The notes: generated from the letters alone by a model not told the origin. A stretch of DNA of 64,000 bases from Flavobacterium defluvii (GCF_900129555.1 NZ_FQWC01000002.1:372001-436000); one strand, 5' to 3'; shown: positions 1-10,010, numbered from the stretch's first letter. A program made the numbers and translations.

Positions 1-66
1 GGAGCTTCTGAGTTCTCTGAACTTCCGAAAATTGAATTAAAAAAACTCATATTTGGCTTGTTTTAG
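1..66 (+). CDS. Possible 3' end of an unidentified gene
   Basis: The first frame is open from the window edge to a TAG at 64-66 and would encode a 21-residue tail ending KKLIFGLF. The 5' part lies outside the window, so no family can be assigned. The rest of the spacer up to the next gene is AT-rich and contains no convincing consensus promoter that I could find. Confidence 0.3.
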   Translation, partial: GASEFSELPKIELKKLIFGLF

Positions 67-255
67 GACTTTTTGACACTTAAAACTGATTAAAAACAGA
101 TTTTTCGCGTCATTTTGTCTTTGTTTTTACTGTGGAATATAATTTGAATATTCAAAAGCAAAGTTAAATCTTTTGAGTTAAAAATGTATCTCAATAAGTC
201 TTAACTTTAATGTTATCGAATATTTGAAAAAAAATCAATCAAAAAATATAAAGAT

Positions 256-2859
256 ATGAATATAAATAAATTTACTATTAAATCGCAGGAAGCCATTCAG
301 TTGTCGCAGCAATTAGCACAGCGAAATGGCCAGCAGCAAATTGAAAATGAGCACATTTTCAAAGCTATTTTTGAAGTTGATGAGAACGTTGCACCTTTTA
401 TTTTGAAAAAATTAAATGTAAACGTTCCATTATTTCTTCAAATTCTGGATAGTACAATCCAGAGTTTTCCGAAAGTTTCGGGAGGTGATGTAATGCTTTC
501 AAGAGACGCCAACAAAGCTCTAAACGAAGCAGAAATCATCGCACAAAAAATGAATGACGAATATGTTTCGATCGAACATTTAATTCTGGCAATTTTTGAT
601 TCAAAAAGTAAAGTTTCTCAAATCTTAAAAGATCAGGGCGTTACAGGAAAAGGTTTAAAAGCGGCAATCGAAGAACTTCGTAAGGGAGAAAGAGTAACAT
701 CTGCTTCGGCAGAAGAAACCTATAATTCGCTTAATAAATACGCTAAAAACTTAAACGAATTAGCAAGAACAGGAAAACTTGATCCAGTCATTGGGCGTGA
801 CGAAGAAATTCGCCGTGTATTGCAGATTTTGACCCGAAGAACTAAAAACAATCCAATGCTTATTGGTGAACCCGGGGTTGGTAAAACTGCTATTGCTGAA
901 GGTTTAGCGCATAGAATTGTAGATGGAGACGTTCCTGAAAACTTAAAAGAAAAAATCGTTTTCTCATTAGATATGGGAGCATTGATTGCCGGAGCAAAAT
1001 ACAAAGGAGAATTTGAAGAACGTTTAAAATCAGTTGTAAAAGAAGTTACAGCTGCCGAAGGTGATATTGTTTTGTTTATCGATGAGATTCACACACTTGT
1101 AGGAGCGGGCGGAGGAGAAGGCGCAATGGATGCTGCTAATATCCTGAAACCAGCTTTAGCGCGTGGGGAGCTGAGAGCAATTGGTGCTACAACTTTAGAT
1201 GAATATCAAAAATATTTCGAAAAAGATAAAGCGCTTGAAAGACGTTTCCAAAAAGTCTTAATCGATGAACCAGATACTGAAAGCGCGATTTCGATTTTAC
1301 GTGGAATCAAAGAGAAATACGAAACGCACCATAAAGTTCAGATTAAAGACGAAGCGATTATTGCAGCGGTTGAGCTTTCACAGAGATATATTACGAATCG
1401 TTTCTTGCCAGATAAAGCGATTGACTTAATGGACGAAGCGGCTTCTAAATTGCGTATGGAAATCAATTCAAAACCAGAAGAATTAGATGTTTTGGATCGT
1501 AAAATCATGCAGTTAGAAATCGAGATCGAAGCTATTAAGCGTGAAAAAGAAGAAAGCAAACTGAAAATTTTAGGTATGGAATTGGCCAACCTGAAAGAAG
1601 AACGCAACGAAATCTATGCAAAATGGAAACAAGAAAAAGATATAGTTGACGGAATTCAGGCTGTAAAACACGAAATTGAAGACTTTAAATATGAAGCAGA
1701 ACGTGCAGAACGTGATGGAGATTATGGTAAAGTAGCTGAAATTCGTTACGGAAAAATAAAAGAAGCGCAGGAACGCCAGGAAACTTTACAAAAACAATTA
1801 TTGGAATTTCAATCTGGAAATTCTTTAATCAAGGAAGAAGTAACCAGAGAAGATATTGCAGAAGTTGTAGCAAAATGGACAGGTATTCCGGTAATGAAAA
1901 TGCTTCAGACAGAAAGAGAAAAATTATTGCATCTCGAAGATGAATTGCATAAACGTGTAGTAGGACAGGAAGAAGCGATAGAAGCGGTAAGTGATGCAGT
2001 CCGCAGAAGCCGTGCCGGTTTGCAGGATATGAAAAAACCTATTGGATCTTTCTTATTTTTAGGGACAACGGGTGTTGGTAAAACAGAGCTGGCAAAAGCA
2101 TTGGCCGAATATCTTTTTGATGATGAAAATGCGATGACTCGTATCGATATGAGTGAGTATCAGGAACGCCACAGTGTGAGCCGTTTAGTGGGTGCGCCTC
2201 CGGGATATGTAGGTTATGATGAAGGAGGTCAATTGACAGAAGCTGTTCGTAGAAAACCATATTCTGTAATTTTGTTAGACGAGATCGAAAAAGCACACCC
2301 GGACACTTTCAATATTTTATTGCAGGTTTTGGATGAAGGACGATTAACAGATAACAAAGGTCGTCTGGCAGATTTCAAAAATTCGATTATTATTATGACC
2401 TCAAATATGGGAAGTAATATTATTCAGGAAAAATTTGAAAATCTAAAAGGAAGCGTTGAAGCCGCTACAGAAGCTGCCAAAAACGAGGTACTTGGATTGT
2501 TGAAACAAACTGTTCGCCCGGAGTTTATAAACCGAATCGACGAAATCGTAATGTTTACGCCGCTTACAGTTGATAATATTTCTAAAATTGTAAGTCTGCA
2601 GCTAAAAAGCGTTACCAAAATGCTGGCTTTGCAAGGCATTACTATGGACGCAACTCCAGAAGCAATTGCTTACTTGTCAGACAAAGGATTTGATCCACAT
2701 TTTGGGGCAAGACCTGTAAAACGTGTGGTTCAGAGAGAAGTTCTTAATCAGCTGTCAAAAGAAATTTTGGCAGAACACATAACAACAGACAGCATCATCT
2801 TACTAGATGCCTTCGATGGTAAATTGGTTTTTAGAAATCAAAACCAGGAAGTAAAATAA
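256..2859 (+). CDS. clpB: ATP-dependent disaggregase ClpB
   Basis: This is a Hsp100 chaperone that works with DnaK/DnaJ/GrpE to extract polypeptides from aggregates in the cytoplasm. The order is typical: Clp N-domain (about 1-145), first AAA+ module with Walker A GEPGVGKT near 203-210 and Walker B VLFIDE near 273, a Glu/Lys-rich coiled-coil middle domain (about 400-530), and second AAA+ module with GTTGVGKT near 602 and VILLDEIEK. The C-terminal D2-small domain is complete. At 867 aa it matches ClpB rather than ClpA/ClpC, because of the long middle domain. It is transcribed alone and closed by a hairpin terminator. Confidence 0.98.
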   Translation: MNINKFTIKSQEAIQLSQQLAQRNGQQQIENEHIFKAIFEVDENVAPFILKKLNVNVPLFLQILDSTIQSFPKVSGGDVMLSRDANKALNEAEIIAQKMNDEYVSIEHLILAIFDSKSKVSQILKDQGVTGKGLKAAIEELRKGERVTSASAEETYNSLNKYAKNLNELARTGKLDPVIGRDEEIRRVLQILTRRTKNNPMLIGEPGVGKTAIAEGLAHRIVDGDVPENLKEKIVFSLDMGALIAGAKYKGEFEERLKSVVKEVTAAEGDIVLFIDEIHTLVGAGGGEGAMDAANILKPALARGELRAIGATTLDEYQKYFEKDKALERRFQKVLIDEPDTESAISILRGIKEKYETHHKVQIKDEAIIAAVELSQRYITNRFLPDKAIDLMDEAASKLRMEINSKPEELDVLDRKIMQLEIEIEAIKREKEESKLKILGMELANLKEERNEIYAKWKQEKDIVDGIQAVKHEIEDFKYEAERAERDGDYGKVAEIRYGKIKEAQERQETLQKQLLEFQSGNSLIKEEVTREDIAEVVAKWTGIPVMKMLQTEREKLLHLEDELHKRVVGQEEAIEAVSDAVRRSRAGLQDMKKPIGSFLFLGTTGVGKTELAKALAEYLFDDENAMTRIDMSEYQERHSVSRLVGAPPGYVGYDEGGQLTEAVRRKPYSVILLDEIEKAHPDTFNILLQVLDEGRLTDNKGRLADFKNSIIIMTSNMGSNIIQEKFENLKGSVEAATEAAKNEVLGLLKQTVRPEFINRIDEIVMFTPLTVDNISKIVSLQLKSVTKMLALQGITMDATPEAIAYLSDKGFDPHFGARPVKRVVQREVLNQLSKEILAEHITTDSIILLDAFDGKLVFRNQNQEVK

Positions 2860-2883
2860 ATTTCAGATTTTTTTAATGTTCTT

Positions 2884-2914
2884 AAAACGCCTGTAGAAAA
2901 TGCAGGCGTTTTTT
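2884..2914 (+). terminator. Rho-independent terminator of clpB
   Basis: The arms AAAACGCCTG and CAGGCGTTTT (10 bp, perfect) enclose a 9-nt loop and are followed by T residues. They lie 25 nt after the clpB stop. Confidence 0.85.
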
Positions 2915-3011
2915 GTTTATATCCGTGAATAATGAAACTTTTTTTAAAATTCATATAAATTAAAAATTTGATTTAATTCTCAAATTTACAGTAATATAAA
3001 ATCAAACTGTT

Positions 3012-3131
3012 ATGAACAATATATTTAGAGGATTAATTGCCGGATATGGGGCAAAGAAATTAGGCGGAGGATGCTTTGGAACCATCTTGGTTTTTGTAAT
3101 TATCTGGCTTTTACTGGGGCAGTGCAGCTAA
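3012..3131 (+). CDS. Small hydrophobic protein of 39 aa
   Basis: This is a short ORF from ATG to TAA. It begins MNNIFRGLIAGYGAKKLGGG and ends in one hydrophobic segment (FGTILVFVIIWLLLGQCS). A Gly-rich basic N-terminus followed by a single membrane helix suggests a small inner-membrane protein. It lies 82 nt upstream of the DUF808 gene in the same direction, so the two may be co-transcribed. Function is unknown. The coherent amphipathic-plus-membrane composition supports a real gene. Confidence 0.6.
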   Translation: MNNIFRGLIAGYGAKKLGGGCFGTILVFVIIWLLLGQCS

Positions 3132-3213
3132 AATTAAATCTAATTTTCGTTAAAGAGATTAAGCTAAAAAGTCTTAGATTCGCACAACTAAAAATTTAAT
3201 AAGACAAAATATA

Positions 3214-4101
3214 ATGGCATCAGGTTTTTTCGTACTATTAGACGATATCGCGGCAATTATGGACGACATTGCGGTAATGAGTAAAGTTGCAGCAAAAAAA
3301 ACAGCGGGTATTCTTGGCGATGACTTAGCAGTCAATGCTGAGAAAGCTTCAGGATTTGCTTCATCCAGAGAACTTCCTGTTTTATGGGCAATAAGTAAAG
3401 GTTCACTTCTTAACAAAATCATTATTTTGCCAATTGCGTTTCTATTAAGTGCATTTTTTCCAATTGCTATTATTGTAATTTTGGTTCTTGGCGGACTTTT
3501 TCTTGCCTATGAAGGAGCCGAAAAAATTTACGAATTTATTTTCCCGCATTCACACGAAAAATCAGAAGGAATTACAGAAGAAGTACTTACCGAAGAACAG
3601 ATTCTGGAAGCTGAAAAAGGTAAAATAAAATCAGCCATTGTAACCGATTTTATATTATCGGTAGAAATCGTAATTATTGCTCTGGGAACCGTTATTGGTA
3701 AACCTATCACACAGCAGATTATTGTAACCTCAATCATTGCTGTAGTTGCAACTATTGGTGTATACGGAATTGTAGCATTAATAGTAAGAATGGATGAGGC
3801 TGGTTATAAACTTATTAAAGTTAGTAAAAGAGAAAAAAGCATATCAAAATTCATCGGAAATATTTTAGTAAAAGCACTGCCGCTGGTTATCAAAAGTTTG
3901 ACTGTAATAGGTACCATTGCTTTATTATTAGTTGCCGGAGGTATTTTCGTGCATTATATTCCGTATTTCCACCATTTGTCAGAAGAAATTAAAATACCTT
4001 CTATTATAAAAGAGTTTGTAATTGGACTTGCTTTAGGATTTGCGGTTTTATTGATTGTGAATTTTTTTAAAAAGATATTTGGAAAGAAAAATCATAGTTA
4101 G
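3214..4101 (+). CDS. DUF808 (YedI-like) inner-membrane protein
   Basis: The N-terminus (MASGFFVLLDDIAAIMDDIAVMSKVAAKKTAGILGDDLAVNAEK) has the signature of the DUF808/YedI family, and the next residues (EKASGFASSRELPVLWAISKGS) fit as well. Several hydrophobic stretches follow (about 68-95, 135-190, 225-250 and 262-287), so it is a polytopic inner-membrane protein. The family has no established biochemical role. The usual family length is near 300 aa and this protein has 295, so it looks complete. Confidence 0.9.
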   Translation: MASGFFVLLDDIAAIMDDIAVMSKVAAKKTAGILGDDLAVNAEKASGFASSRELPVLWAISKGSLLNKIIILPIAFLLSAFFPIAIIVILVLGGLFLAYEGAEKIYEFIFPHSHEKSEGITEEVLTEEQILEAEKGKIKSAIVTDFILSVEIVIIALGTVIGKPITQQIIVTSIIAVVATIGVYGIVALIVRMDEAGYKLIKVSKREKSISKFIGNILVKALPLVIKSLTVIGTIALLLVAGGIFVHYIPYFHHLSEEIKIPSIIKEFVIGLALGFAVLLIVNFFKKIFGKKNHS

Positions 4102-4243
4102 GCATACTTTTTTGGCATTTTTTTTGTTAAGATATTTATTTATAACTAATTAGTGTTTTTTGTAAAAAAAAAATAACAAATTTTAAAGCAACTATAATCA
4201 TTTATTAGTATCTATGTATAAATAAGAACAAATCAATTATTCT

Positions 4244-4654
4244 ATGAAAAAATTTAAATTACAATCAATTGCATTAATGTTATTATTCATTACAGCATTA
4301 ACTTCTTGCAGTAATGATGATTCTCCAACTGAAGATGTTATTTATAAAAGTGCTTTCGCTACTGAAGTATCTGGACCATTAACTGGAAAAGTAGGTCAGG
4401 AGCTTAGTTATGCTATTACTTTTCCTGTAGAAAACGGATGTGGTGAATTTAATCAAATGACTGATGTAGAGTTTAACAAAGAGCTGGGATACCAAATAGA
4501 AGTAAAATATCCAAAAGCGACTTGTAATAGACCTGAACCAGAAAATAAAGTAACTATTTATAAAATTACGACATCAAAAGCAGGAACTTATTATTTAAGA
4601 ATTGCTAAATCTGAGACTGAATTTATAGTAACAAAAGTAGTTATAACAGACTAA
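4244..4654 (+). CDS. Small lipoprotein, unknown function
   Basis: A 136-aa protein starts MKKFKLQSIALMLLFITALTSC, a type II signal peptide with the lipobox LTSC. It should therefore be acylated and anchored in an envelope membrane. The mature part is a small domain with two further cysteines (GCGEF and KATCNR), probably beta-rich, ending FIVTKVVITD. The GPLTGKVGQELSYAITF segment suggests an Ig-like fold, but I do not recognise a named family. It is monocistronic and has its own terminator. Confidence 0.75.
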   Translation: MKKFKLQSIALMLLFITALTSCSNDDSPTEDVIYKSAFATEVSGPLTGKVGQELSYAITFPVENGCGEFNQMTDVEFNKELGYQIEVKYPKATCNRPEPENKVTIYKITTSKAGTYYLRIAKSETEFIVTKVVITD

Positions 4655-4676
4655 TTTTTAATAGTGAGAATATCAT

Positions 4677-4707
4677 AAACCGTTTTGCAATTGTAAAACG
4701 GTTTTTT
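4677..4707 (+). terminator. Rho-independent terminator of the lipoprotein gene
   Basis: The perfect 10-bp arms AAACCGTTTT and AAAACGGTTT are followed by a T-run, 23 nt downstream of the stop codon. Confidence 0.85.
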
Positions 4708-4788
4708 GTTTTTATAATGAGTTAAAATTAAACTCGAAATTTTAGTTTGGAATAGCTCTTTTTACAACTGTTCAAAAAAACAGTATAC

Positions 4789-4819
4789 TTTGCCATTCCT
4801 TTAAAAAGTATTATTTTTG
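4789..4819 (+). promoter_or_regulatory. Bacteroidota-type promoter of aguB
   Basis: TTTG at 4789-4792 and TATTTTTG at 4812-4819 are separated by exactly 19 nt, matching TTTG-N19-TAnnTTTG. The -7 box contains the upstream in-frame TTG at 4817. That TTG therefore cannot be the start, and the ATG at 4838 is chosen. Confidence 0.8.
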
Positions 4820-4837
4820 CACTCTAAATTTTATGTC

Positions 4838-5728
4838 ATGTCGAAAAGAAAATATAAAATATCGGTAATTCAGTTAAACCTGAATGATGTAGCCGAAAAC
4901 AATCTAAAAAAATGTATCAGCTGGGTAAGAGATGCTGCAAGTCAGGGAGCTGAGGTTATCTTACTACCTGAATTATATAGCAGTCATTATTTCTGCCAAA
5001 GCGAAGACGTAGATAATTTTGCATTAGCAGAACCACTTTACAGTACTTCATTTGTTGCTTTCAGCGAGTTAGCAAAAGAACTTGGAGTTGTAATTATTGT
5101 TCCTTTCTTCGAAAAAAGAATGGCTGGAATCTATCACAATAGTGCTTACATTATTGATACAGATGGTACAGAAGCTGGATTATACCGTAAAATGCATATT
5201 CCTGACGATCCTCATTTTTATGAAAAATTCTATTTCACTCCGGGAGATTTAGGTTTTCAGGCAATCGAAACTAAAAAAGGAACTGTCGGAACTTTAATCT
5301 GCTGGGACCAATGGTATCCGGAAGCTGCACGAATTACAGCTTTAAAAGGTGCAGAAGTTTTATTTTACCCAACAGCAATTGGGTGGCATCCTAAAGAAAA
5401 AGAACAATACGGAGAAAACCAATACGGAGCCTGGATGAACGTAATGAAAGGACATGCTGTAGCAAATGGTGTTTTCGTAGCAGCAGCAAACCGTATCGGA
5501 CTTGAAAAATATATTGAAGGAACAGAAGGAATCCAATTCTGGGGAGCATCATTTATTGCTGGACCACAAGGAGAGATTTTAGCACAAGCTTCTCATGATA
5601 AAGAAGAAATCTTAATTGCTGAAGTTGATTTAGATTTACAGGAAAACGTACGTCAAAACTGGCCATTTTTCAGAGACAGAAGAATTGATGCTTTTGGAGA
5701 CATCACAAAAAGAGCAATCGATAAATAA
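4838..5728 (+). CDS. aguB: N-carbamoylputrescine amidase
   Basis: This nitrilase-superfamily enzyme hydrolyses N-carbamoylputrescine to putrescine, CO2 and ammonia, the last step of the agmatine route. The catalytic triad is visible as Glu45 (LLPELYSS), Lys118 (YRKMHIPDD) and Cys155 (LICWDQWYPEAAR). The stretch HAVANGVFVAAANRIG is typical of plant and bacterial AguB. At 296 aa it has the normal length. The partner agmatine deiminase lies about 3 kb downstream on the same strand, so the pathway is complete here although not in one operon. Confidence 0.95.
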   Translation: MSKRKYKISVIQLNLNDVAENNLKKCISWVRDAASQGAEVILLPELYSSHYFCQSEDVDNFALAEPLYSTSFVAFSELAKELGVVIIVPFFEKRMAGIYHNSAYIIDTDGTEAGLYRKMHIPDDPHFYEKFYFTPGDLGFQAIETKKGTVGTLICWDQWYPEAARITALKGAEVLFYPTAIGWHPKEKEQYGENQYGAWMNVMKGHAVANGVFVAAANRIGLEKYIEGTEGIQFWGASFIAGPQGEILAQASHDKEEILIAEVDLDLQENVRQNWPFFRDRRIDAFGDITKRAIDK

Positions 5729-5750
5729 TTATTTATTTTTATATAAAACA

Positions 5751-5786
5751 AAAAGGCGGTTTCAATAATTTTGAAACCGCCTTTTT
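5751..5786 (+). terminator. Bidirectional terminator between aguB and ompA-like gene
   Basis: A perfect 15-bp stem (AAAAGGCGGTTTCAA / TTGAAACCGCCTTTT) with a 5-nt loop has T-runs on both strands. It sits between two convergent genes and should stop both. Confidence 0.9.
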
Positions 5787-5801
5787 TAATGTATATATAA
5801 T

Positions 5802-7061
5802 TTACTTTACCTGGAAAGTAACTCTTCTCACGATCTGACGTGCCTCTTTAGAATTTTTGTTTACCGAAGTATCTTCTCCGTTAGCAACAACATTAAGTCT
5901 TGAAGCGTCGATTCCTGCATTAACAGCAACTTTTTTCACCGCTTCAGCTCTTTTTCTTGATAATTCAGTATTATAACTTGTTTTTCCAATTTCATCTGCA
6001 TAACCAATAATATCTGCAGATTTTCCTGGATTGTTTTTTAAATATTTCACTAAGAAATCAACACCAGATAAAGAAGCGTTTGTCGGTTTAGATGAATTAA
6101 AATCGAAATAAACATTTACATATCCACCGTTAATTAATTCTTCAACAGTATTATTTGTAGCTCCATTGCCTTTCTTTTCATAAGTTTTATCTAAATAACT
6201 TTCTAACTCATCCGGCACACCATTTTGATTGTTATCAATAGATTGTCCTTTTGTATTTACTGCAACTCCGGCAATTGTGTTTGGTTCTAAATCATACAAA
6301 TCAGCAACACCATCTTTATCAGTATCGATAAGATTGGTTTCGATAGTAGTAACTCTGTCTTCTAATTTGTTTAATCTTTCATTTTCTTCAGAATACCAGT
6401 CAGCGTGTTTTTCGTTTTTACCCAAATAGAAAGTCAAACCTACAGATGCATTTAACAAAATTCCATCAAAAGAACCTGTTGTTGTATTGCCCATTCCGTC
6501 AAAATTCCAGTTTTGTCTTCCGTTGATAATTCCGGTAAGATCACCAGTCAATGCCACTCGGTTGCTCAACTTAATTTGCCCGGTTAAACCAGCAATTCCG
6601 TGTGCCATATAATCTTGTCCGCCAAAACCAGTTTCAGTACTAATTTGCGAAACTCCAAAACCTCCGTGTGCCAAAATACCAATTGTATTTGTCCAGCTTT
6701 CAAAATTTAAAGCACGTCCAACATTAATAACTCCTTGTAAACTTGCTCTAACATAACGACTTTCAAAATCAGGCGTATTCTTTTTTTCTTTAAACTGATC
6801 ATATCCAACATCTAGCTTCAAACCAAATTTTGGATTAAACATATATCTTACACCTAAATCTCCGTGGAAAAAATTTAAAGATTCGGTTGCATAACCTGGA
6901 GTCATTGCTCGAGTTGGTTTATTTACACCGCCATTTAATTCAATGGACCATTTGTTATATTCAGGCTGATCGACAGCTGGTTTTGTAGACGTAGTAGTCA
7001 TTTGTGCATTTGCTGCAAAGGCTAATAGTAAAAGGGATACAGATGCTAATTTCTTTTTCAT
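5802..7061 (-). CDS. OmpA-family outer-membrane protein with type-3 repeats
   Basis: The 419-aa precursor has a signal peptide (MKKKLASVSLLLLAFAANA). It continues with an N-terminal beta-barrel of about 200 residues, then calcium-binding thrombospondin type-3-like repeats (DTDKDGVADLYD, DNNQNGVPDEL). A C-terminal OmpA domain follows that should bind peptidoglycan (VYFDFNSSKP and the ELSRKRAEAVKKVAVNAG helix). A short Glu/Asn-rich coiled segment (NERLNKLEDRVTTIETN) links barrel and repeats. It is probably an abundant structural protein tying the outer membrane to the wall. Confidence 0.95.
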   Translation of the reverse strand: MKKKLASVSLLLLAFAANAQMTTTSTKPAVDQPEYNKWSIELNGGVNKPTRAMTPGYATESLNFFHGDLGVRYMFNPKFGLKLDVGYDQFKEKKNTPDFESRYVRASLQGVINVGRALNFESWTNTIGILAHGGFGVSQISTETGFGGQDYMAHGIAGLTGQIKLSNRVALTGDLTGIINGRQNWNFDGMGNTTTGSFDGILLNASVGLTFYLGKNEKHADWYSEENERLNKLEDRVTTIETNLIDTDKDGVADLYDLEPNTIAGVAVNTKGQSIDNNQNGVPDELESYLDKTYEKKGNGATNNTVEELINGGYVNVYFDFNSSKPTNASLSGVDFLVKYLKNNPGKSADIIGYADEIGKTSYNTELSRKRAEAVKKVAVNAGIDASRLNVVANGEDTSVNKNSKEARQIVRRVTFQVK

Positions 7062-7100
7062 AATAAAAATATTTAATTCGGCTTTTATTTAAACTCTTAG

Positions 7101-7108
7101 CAAAAGTA
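7101..7108 (-). promoter_or_regulatory. -7 box of the ompA-like gene
   Basis: Read on the minus strand this is TACTTTTG, matching TAnnTTTG, and it lies 39 nt before the start codon. No clear TTTG box is found at the expected distance upstream. Confidence 0.5.
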
Positions 7109-7212
7109 GGGCTCGCGTTTTGGGAATGTGTTCTATCTTGCCTTACATAATTCCCATTGTTTAGTTTATAAATCTGAAAATGTGTTAATTAAATTTTGAT
7201 TTTTAAATAAAA

Positions 7213-7242
7213 AAAAGGGTAAAATCTAAATTTTACCCTTTT
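7213..7242 (-). terminator. Terminator of the anchor I lipoprotein gene
   Basis: The perfect 13-bp arms AAAAGGGTAAAAT and ATTTTACCCTTTT enclose a 4-nt loop. A T-run follows on the minus strand. Confidence 0.85.
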
Positions 7243-7261
7243 CAATTCTAAAAAATTCTGG

Positions 7262-8782
7262 TTATTTCAAGTCTGGCTGATATATTTTAATACTTCCGTC
7301 ACCTTCACTGCTCACAACTAATAAACTTCTTTTAGTTGGACTTTTTGAAGCTGGAATGAAAAGAATTCCTTCTGGTGCATCGCCAGTTTTTACTGTTTGT
7401 AAATATTGAGGAGTATTAGGATTTGTAACATCATAAGTCATAAAAGCATCAGATCTTTCAAGACCAACAAATAAAATATTCTGAGTTCCCATTTTAGCTA
7501 CAACAACAGCTTCTGGCTCAGAACCTTTGTCGTCGCTACGTTTATCATCATAAGTTCCTAGTTCGTTTGTTTTTTTGTCAACATCATTTTTGCTGTCGTA
7601 AACGATCTTTCCAGTATTTCCATTCCAAATAGAAAAAGAACGTGCACCAAAGCTTACCATTTCATCTAAATCTCCATCACCGTCAGTATCGCCCATATCC
7701 GCAACAAGATTTAGTCTTCCTAAATTAGTTTCTAATTTTAGAGTTGCAGCATCTGGAAAAATTGCTGCATCAAGTTTCATATCTTTCATACGTTTAATGT
7801 CTGAATAAGCTGCATATTCTCTCGCATCACCTTCATTTGCAGTAACAAAATATGAAACATTATTAGCAGAAAAATGACTAATTGCATCCGGCATATACAA
7901 ACCTTTTACTTTCCAAGGATTAAAGGCTACTTTATCATCTTTGTCACTTACATCAATTGCGTTTTCAGCTGTATTATAGTCTTTCAAACCAAGCGGATAA
8001 ATTGCTGTAATAGTTTTAGAAGTTAAATCAACTTTGGCAACGCCATTATTTTCCTGTAATGTTATCCATGCTGTTTTAGAATCATCAGAAATAGTGATGT
8101 ATTCCGGTTCAATATCCTGAGCAAAACTTTTAGCAAATTTTGAAATTCTGAAGCCATCTTTTTTTAAAGTTTCAGCCTGACTTGCAAACGAACTGAAATC
8201 CAAAGTTGTAACAGTATAACCACTTGTTTCAATAATAGAAACAGTTCCGTTTGGATCTTGAGAATAATCTGTATTTGGTTCTCCTTCATTAGCAGTCATA
8301 ATGTATTTCCCATCTGGAGAAAATGTAATCATATCAGGCAAAGCACCAACAATAACTTGTTTTATTAAGCTATAATCAGAAGTATTAAAAATAACAACTT
8401 TTCCGTTTCCTTGTTTGTTAACTGTAGATTCTAAAGCCACAGCCAGTTTTCCGTCAAAAACAGAAACACTATTTGATGCACCTTCATAAGCAGTTAAATC
8501 AATTTTACCAATTTTTACTGGTTTTGAAGGATCTGATAAATCGATAATGTCAATTTGATTTGTTCCGCTGTTGTTAACCGTAAAAAGTCTTTTTGTTTTT
8601 TCGCAGTAAGCAGAGATTTCGGCAGCTGCCTCTCCGCCAATAGTAATTGAACCAATTTCTTTGAAAGTGGCAGGGTTTTCATTTACAACAACTTCTTGTT
8701 CTTCGTTTTTTGAGTTTTCATCGTTATTACAGCTTGCCATTAAAAATAAAGCTGCTAATAATGAAAGGCTTACTTTTTTCAT
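7262..8782 (-). CDS. Choice-of-anchor I family beta-propeller lipoprotein
   Basis: The 506-aa precursor starts MKKVSLSLLAALFLMASC, a lipoprotein signal. The mature chain shows blades of a beta-propeller (IDIIDLSDPSKPVKIGKIDL, PDMITFSPDGKYIMTANEGEP, ITISDDSKTAWITLQENNGVAKVD). It also has an Asp-rich insert (DMGDTDGDGDLDEMVSFGAR) that may bind calcium, and an ending with TGDAPEGILFIPASKSP. This organisation is that of the choice-of-anchor I family, which is related to alkaline-phosphatase-like surface proteins. No substrate is established. It probably sits at the cell surface or in the periplasm. Confidence 0.85.
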   Translation of the reverse strand: MKKVSLSLLAALFLMASCNNDENSKNEEQEVVVNENPATFKEIGSITIGGEAAAEISAYCEKTKRLFTVNNSGTNQIDIIDLSDPSKPVKIGKIDLTAYEGASNSVSVFDGKLAVALESTVNKQGNGKVVIFNTSDYSLIKQVIVGALPDMITFSPDGKYIMTANEGEPNTDYSQDPNGTVSIIETSGYTVTTLDFSSFASQAETLKKDGFRISKFAKSFAQDIEPEYITISDDSKTAWITLQENNGVAKVDLTSKTITAIYPLGLKDYNTAENAIDVSDKDDKVAFNPWKVKGLYMPDAISHFSANNVSYFVTANEGDAREYAAYSDIKRMKDMKLDAAIFPDAATLKLETNLGRLNLVADMGDTDGDGDLDEMVSFGARSFSIWNGNTGKIVYDSKNDVDKKTNELGTYDDKRSDDKGSEPEAVVVAKMGTQNILFVGLERSDAFMTYDVTNPNTPQYLQTVKTGDAPEGILFIPASKSPTKRSLLVVSSEGDGSIKIYQPDLK

Positions 8783-8803
8783 TTGTTAGTTTTTTAGTTT
8801 CGC

Positions 8804-8811
8804 CAAATGTA
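8804..8811 (-). promoter_or_regulatory. -7 box of the anchor I lipoprotein gene
   Basis: On the minus strand this reads TACATTTG (TAnnTTTG), 21 nt before the start codon. A matching -33 TTTG is not visible. Confidence 0.5.
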
Positions 8812-8935
8812 ATTACCAAGCTTGGAGCGAATATTAAGCCTTTATTATTTAATCTTTAACTTAATTTTTGGAAGATATTCTTTGTGAAATTTAAGATGAT
8901 TTTTGCTCAGGTGTTTTATAATCCTAACGAATGCT

Positions 8936-8943
8936 TATCTTTG
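8936..8943 (+). promoter_or_regulatory. -7 box of aguA
   Basis: TATCTTTG matches TAnnTTTG and lies 26 nt before the aguA ATG. It supports the ATG at 8970 as the start. Confidence 0.5.
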
Positions 8944-8969
8944 TACACTTTCAAAATTAGAACCTATCT

Positions 8970-10010
8970 ATGTCAACAAATAATAGAAGATTTCCAGCAG
9001 AATGGGAAAAACAACAAGGAATTGTATTATGTTTTCCGCATAATGGTAACGATTGGCCGGGAAAATACGAAGCTGTTCAATGGGCTTTTGTAGAATTTAT
9101 CAAAAAAGTAGCTGCGTATGAAACTGTTTTTTTGGTCGTAGCCGATGAAAAACTTAAAGCAAAAGTTGCTGAAATGCTTGAAAGAGCCCGCGTAAATACT
9201 AAAAACGTTTCATATATAATTCATAAAACCAACAGAAGCTGGATGCGCGATTCCGGACCAATTATCGTTAAAAATGGTTCGAAAAGAGAGGCATTAAATT
9301 TTAATTTTAATGGCTGGGCAAAATATAAAAACTATCAGTTAGATAAATTTGTACCCGGAAAAGTAGCTGATTTCATTGATGTTCCGTTAACGCAGGTAAT
9401 GTATAAAGGAAAACCGGTAATTGTTGAAGGCGGCGCAATTGATGTTAACGGAAAAGGAACTTTATTAACTTCTGAAGAATGTTTGATGCATCCAACCATT
9501 CAGGTGCGAAATCAAGGTTTTACAAAAGAAGATTACGAAGCCGTTTTTAAAGAATATCTTGGCGTTACAAACGTAATCTGGTTGGGTGACGGAATTGAAG
9601 GTGACGATACACATGGACACATCGATGATTTATGCCGATTCGTAAACGAAGATACAATCGTAACTATTGTTGAAACAGATAAAAACGATTCGAATTACAA
9701 ACCATTGCAAGACAATTTAAAACGTTTACAAAACGCAAAATTAGAAAACGGAAAATCTCCGGTTATTGTAGCATTGCCAATGCCAAAGCGTGTAGATTTT
9801 GAAGATTTAAGGCTTCCTGCGAGTTATGCTAATTTCTTAATTCTGAATAATTGTGTTTTGGTACCAACATTCAATGACAGTAACGATCGTGTAGCTTTAA
9901 ATATTTTGGCAGAATGTTTCCCAGACAGAGAAGTAATCGGAATAAGCTGTATTGATTTTATTTGGGGATTCGGGACATTACATTGTTTAAGCCAGCAGAT
10001 TCCTGCTTAA
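8970..10010 (+). CDS. aguA: Agmatine deiminase
   Basis: This enzyme converts agmatine to N-carbamoylputrescine and ammonia. It belongs to the peptidyl-arginine deiminase-like guanidino-modifying family. Family motifs are present: WMRDSGPI (substrate Asp), GDGIEGDDTHGHIDDLCRF with the catalytic His, and the catalytic Cys339 in GFGTLHCLSQQ near the C-terminus. Length is 346 aa, as usual. With aguB it gives a two-step agmatine to putrescine route. Confidence 0.95.
   Translation: MSTNNRRFPAEWEKQQGIVLCFPHNGNDWPGKYEAVQWAFVEFIKKVAAYETVFLVVADEKLKAKVAEMLERARVNTKNVSYIIHKTNRSWMRDSGPIIVKNGSKREALNFNFNGWAKYKNYQLDKFVPGKVADFIDVPLTQVMYKGKPVIVEGGAIDVNGKGTLLTSEECLMHPTIQVRNQGFTKEDYEAVFKEYLGVTNVIWLGDGIEGDDTHGHIDDLCRFVNEDTIVTIVETDKNDSNYKPLQDNLKRLQNAKLENGKSPVIVALPMPKRVDFEDLRLPASYANFLILNNCVLVPTFNDSNDRVALNILAECFPDREVIGISCIDFIWGFGTLHCLSQQIPA

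Noticed and set aside
120..146. Consensus promoter for clpB (TTTG with TATAATTTG)
   Set aside because: The spacing is 14 nt and the -7 box has three instead of two variable bases, so it does not fit TTTG-N19-TAnnTTTG.
720..1004. Long open frame on the minus strand inside clpB
   Set aside because: It has no family signature and lies opposite a complete, well-conserved gene. The same holds for other antisense frames in clpB, GH3, GH2 and kinase genes.
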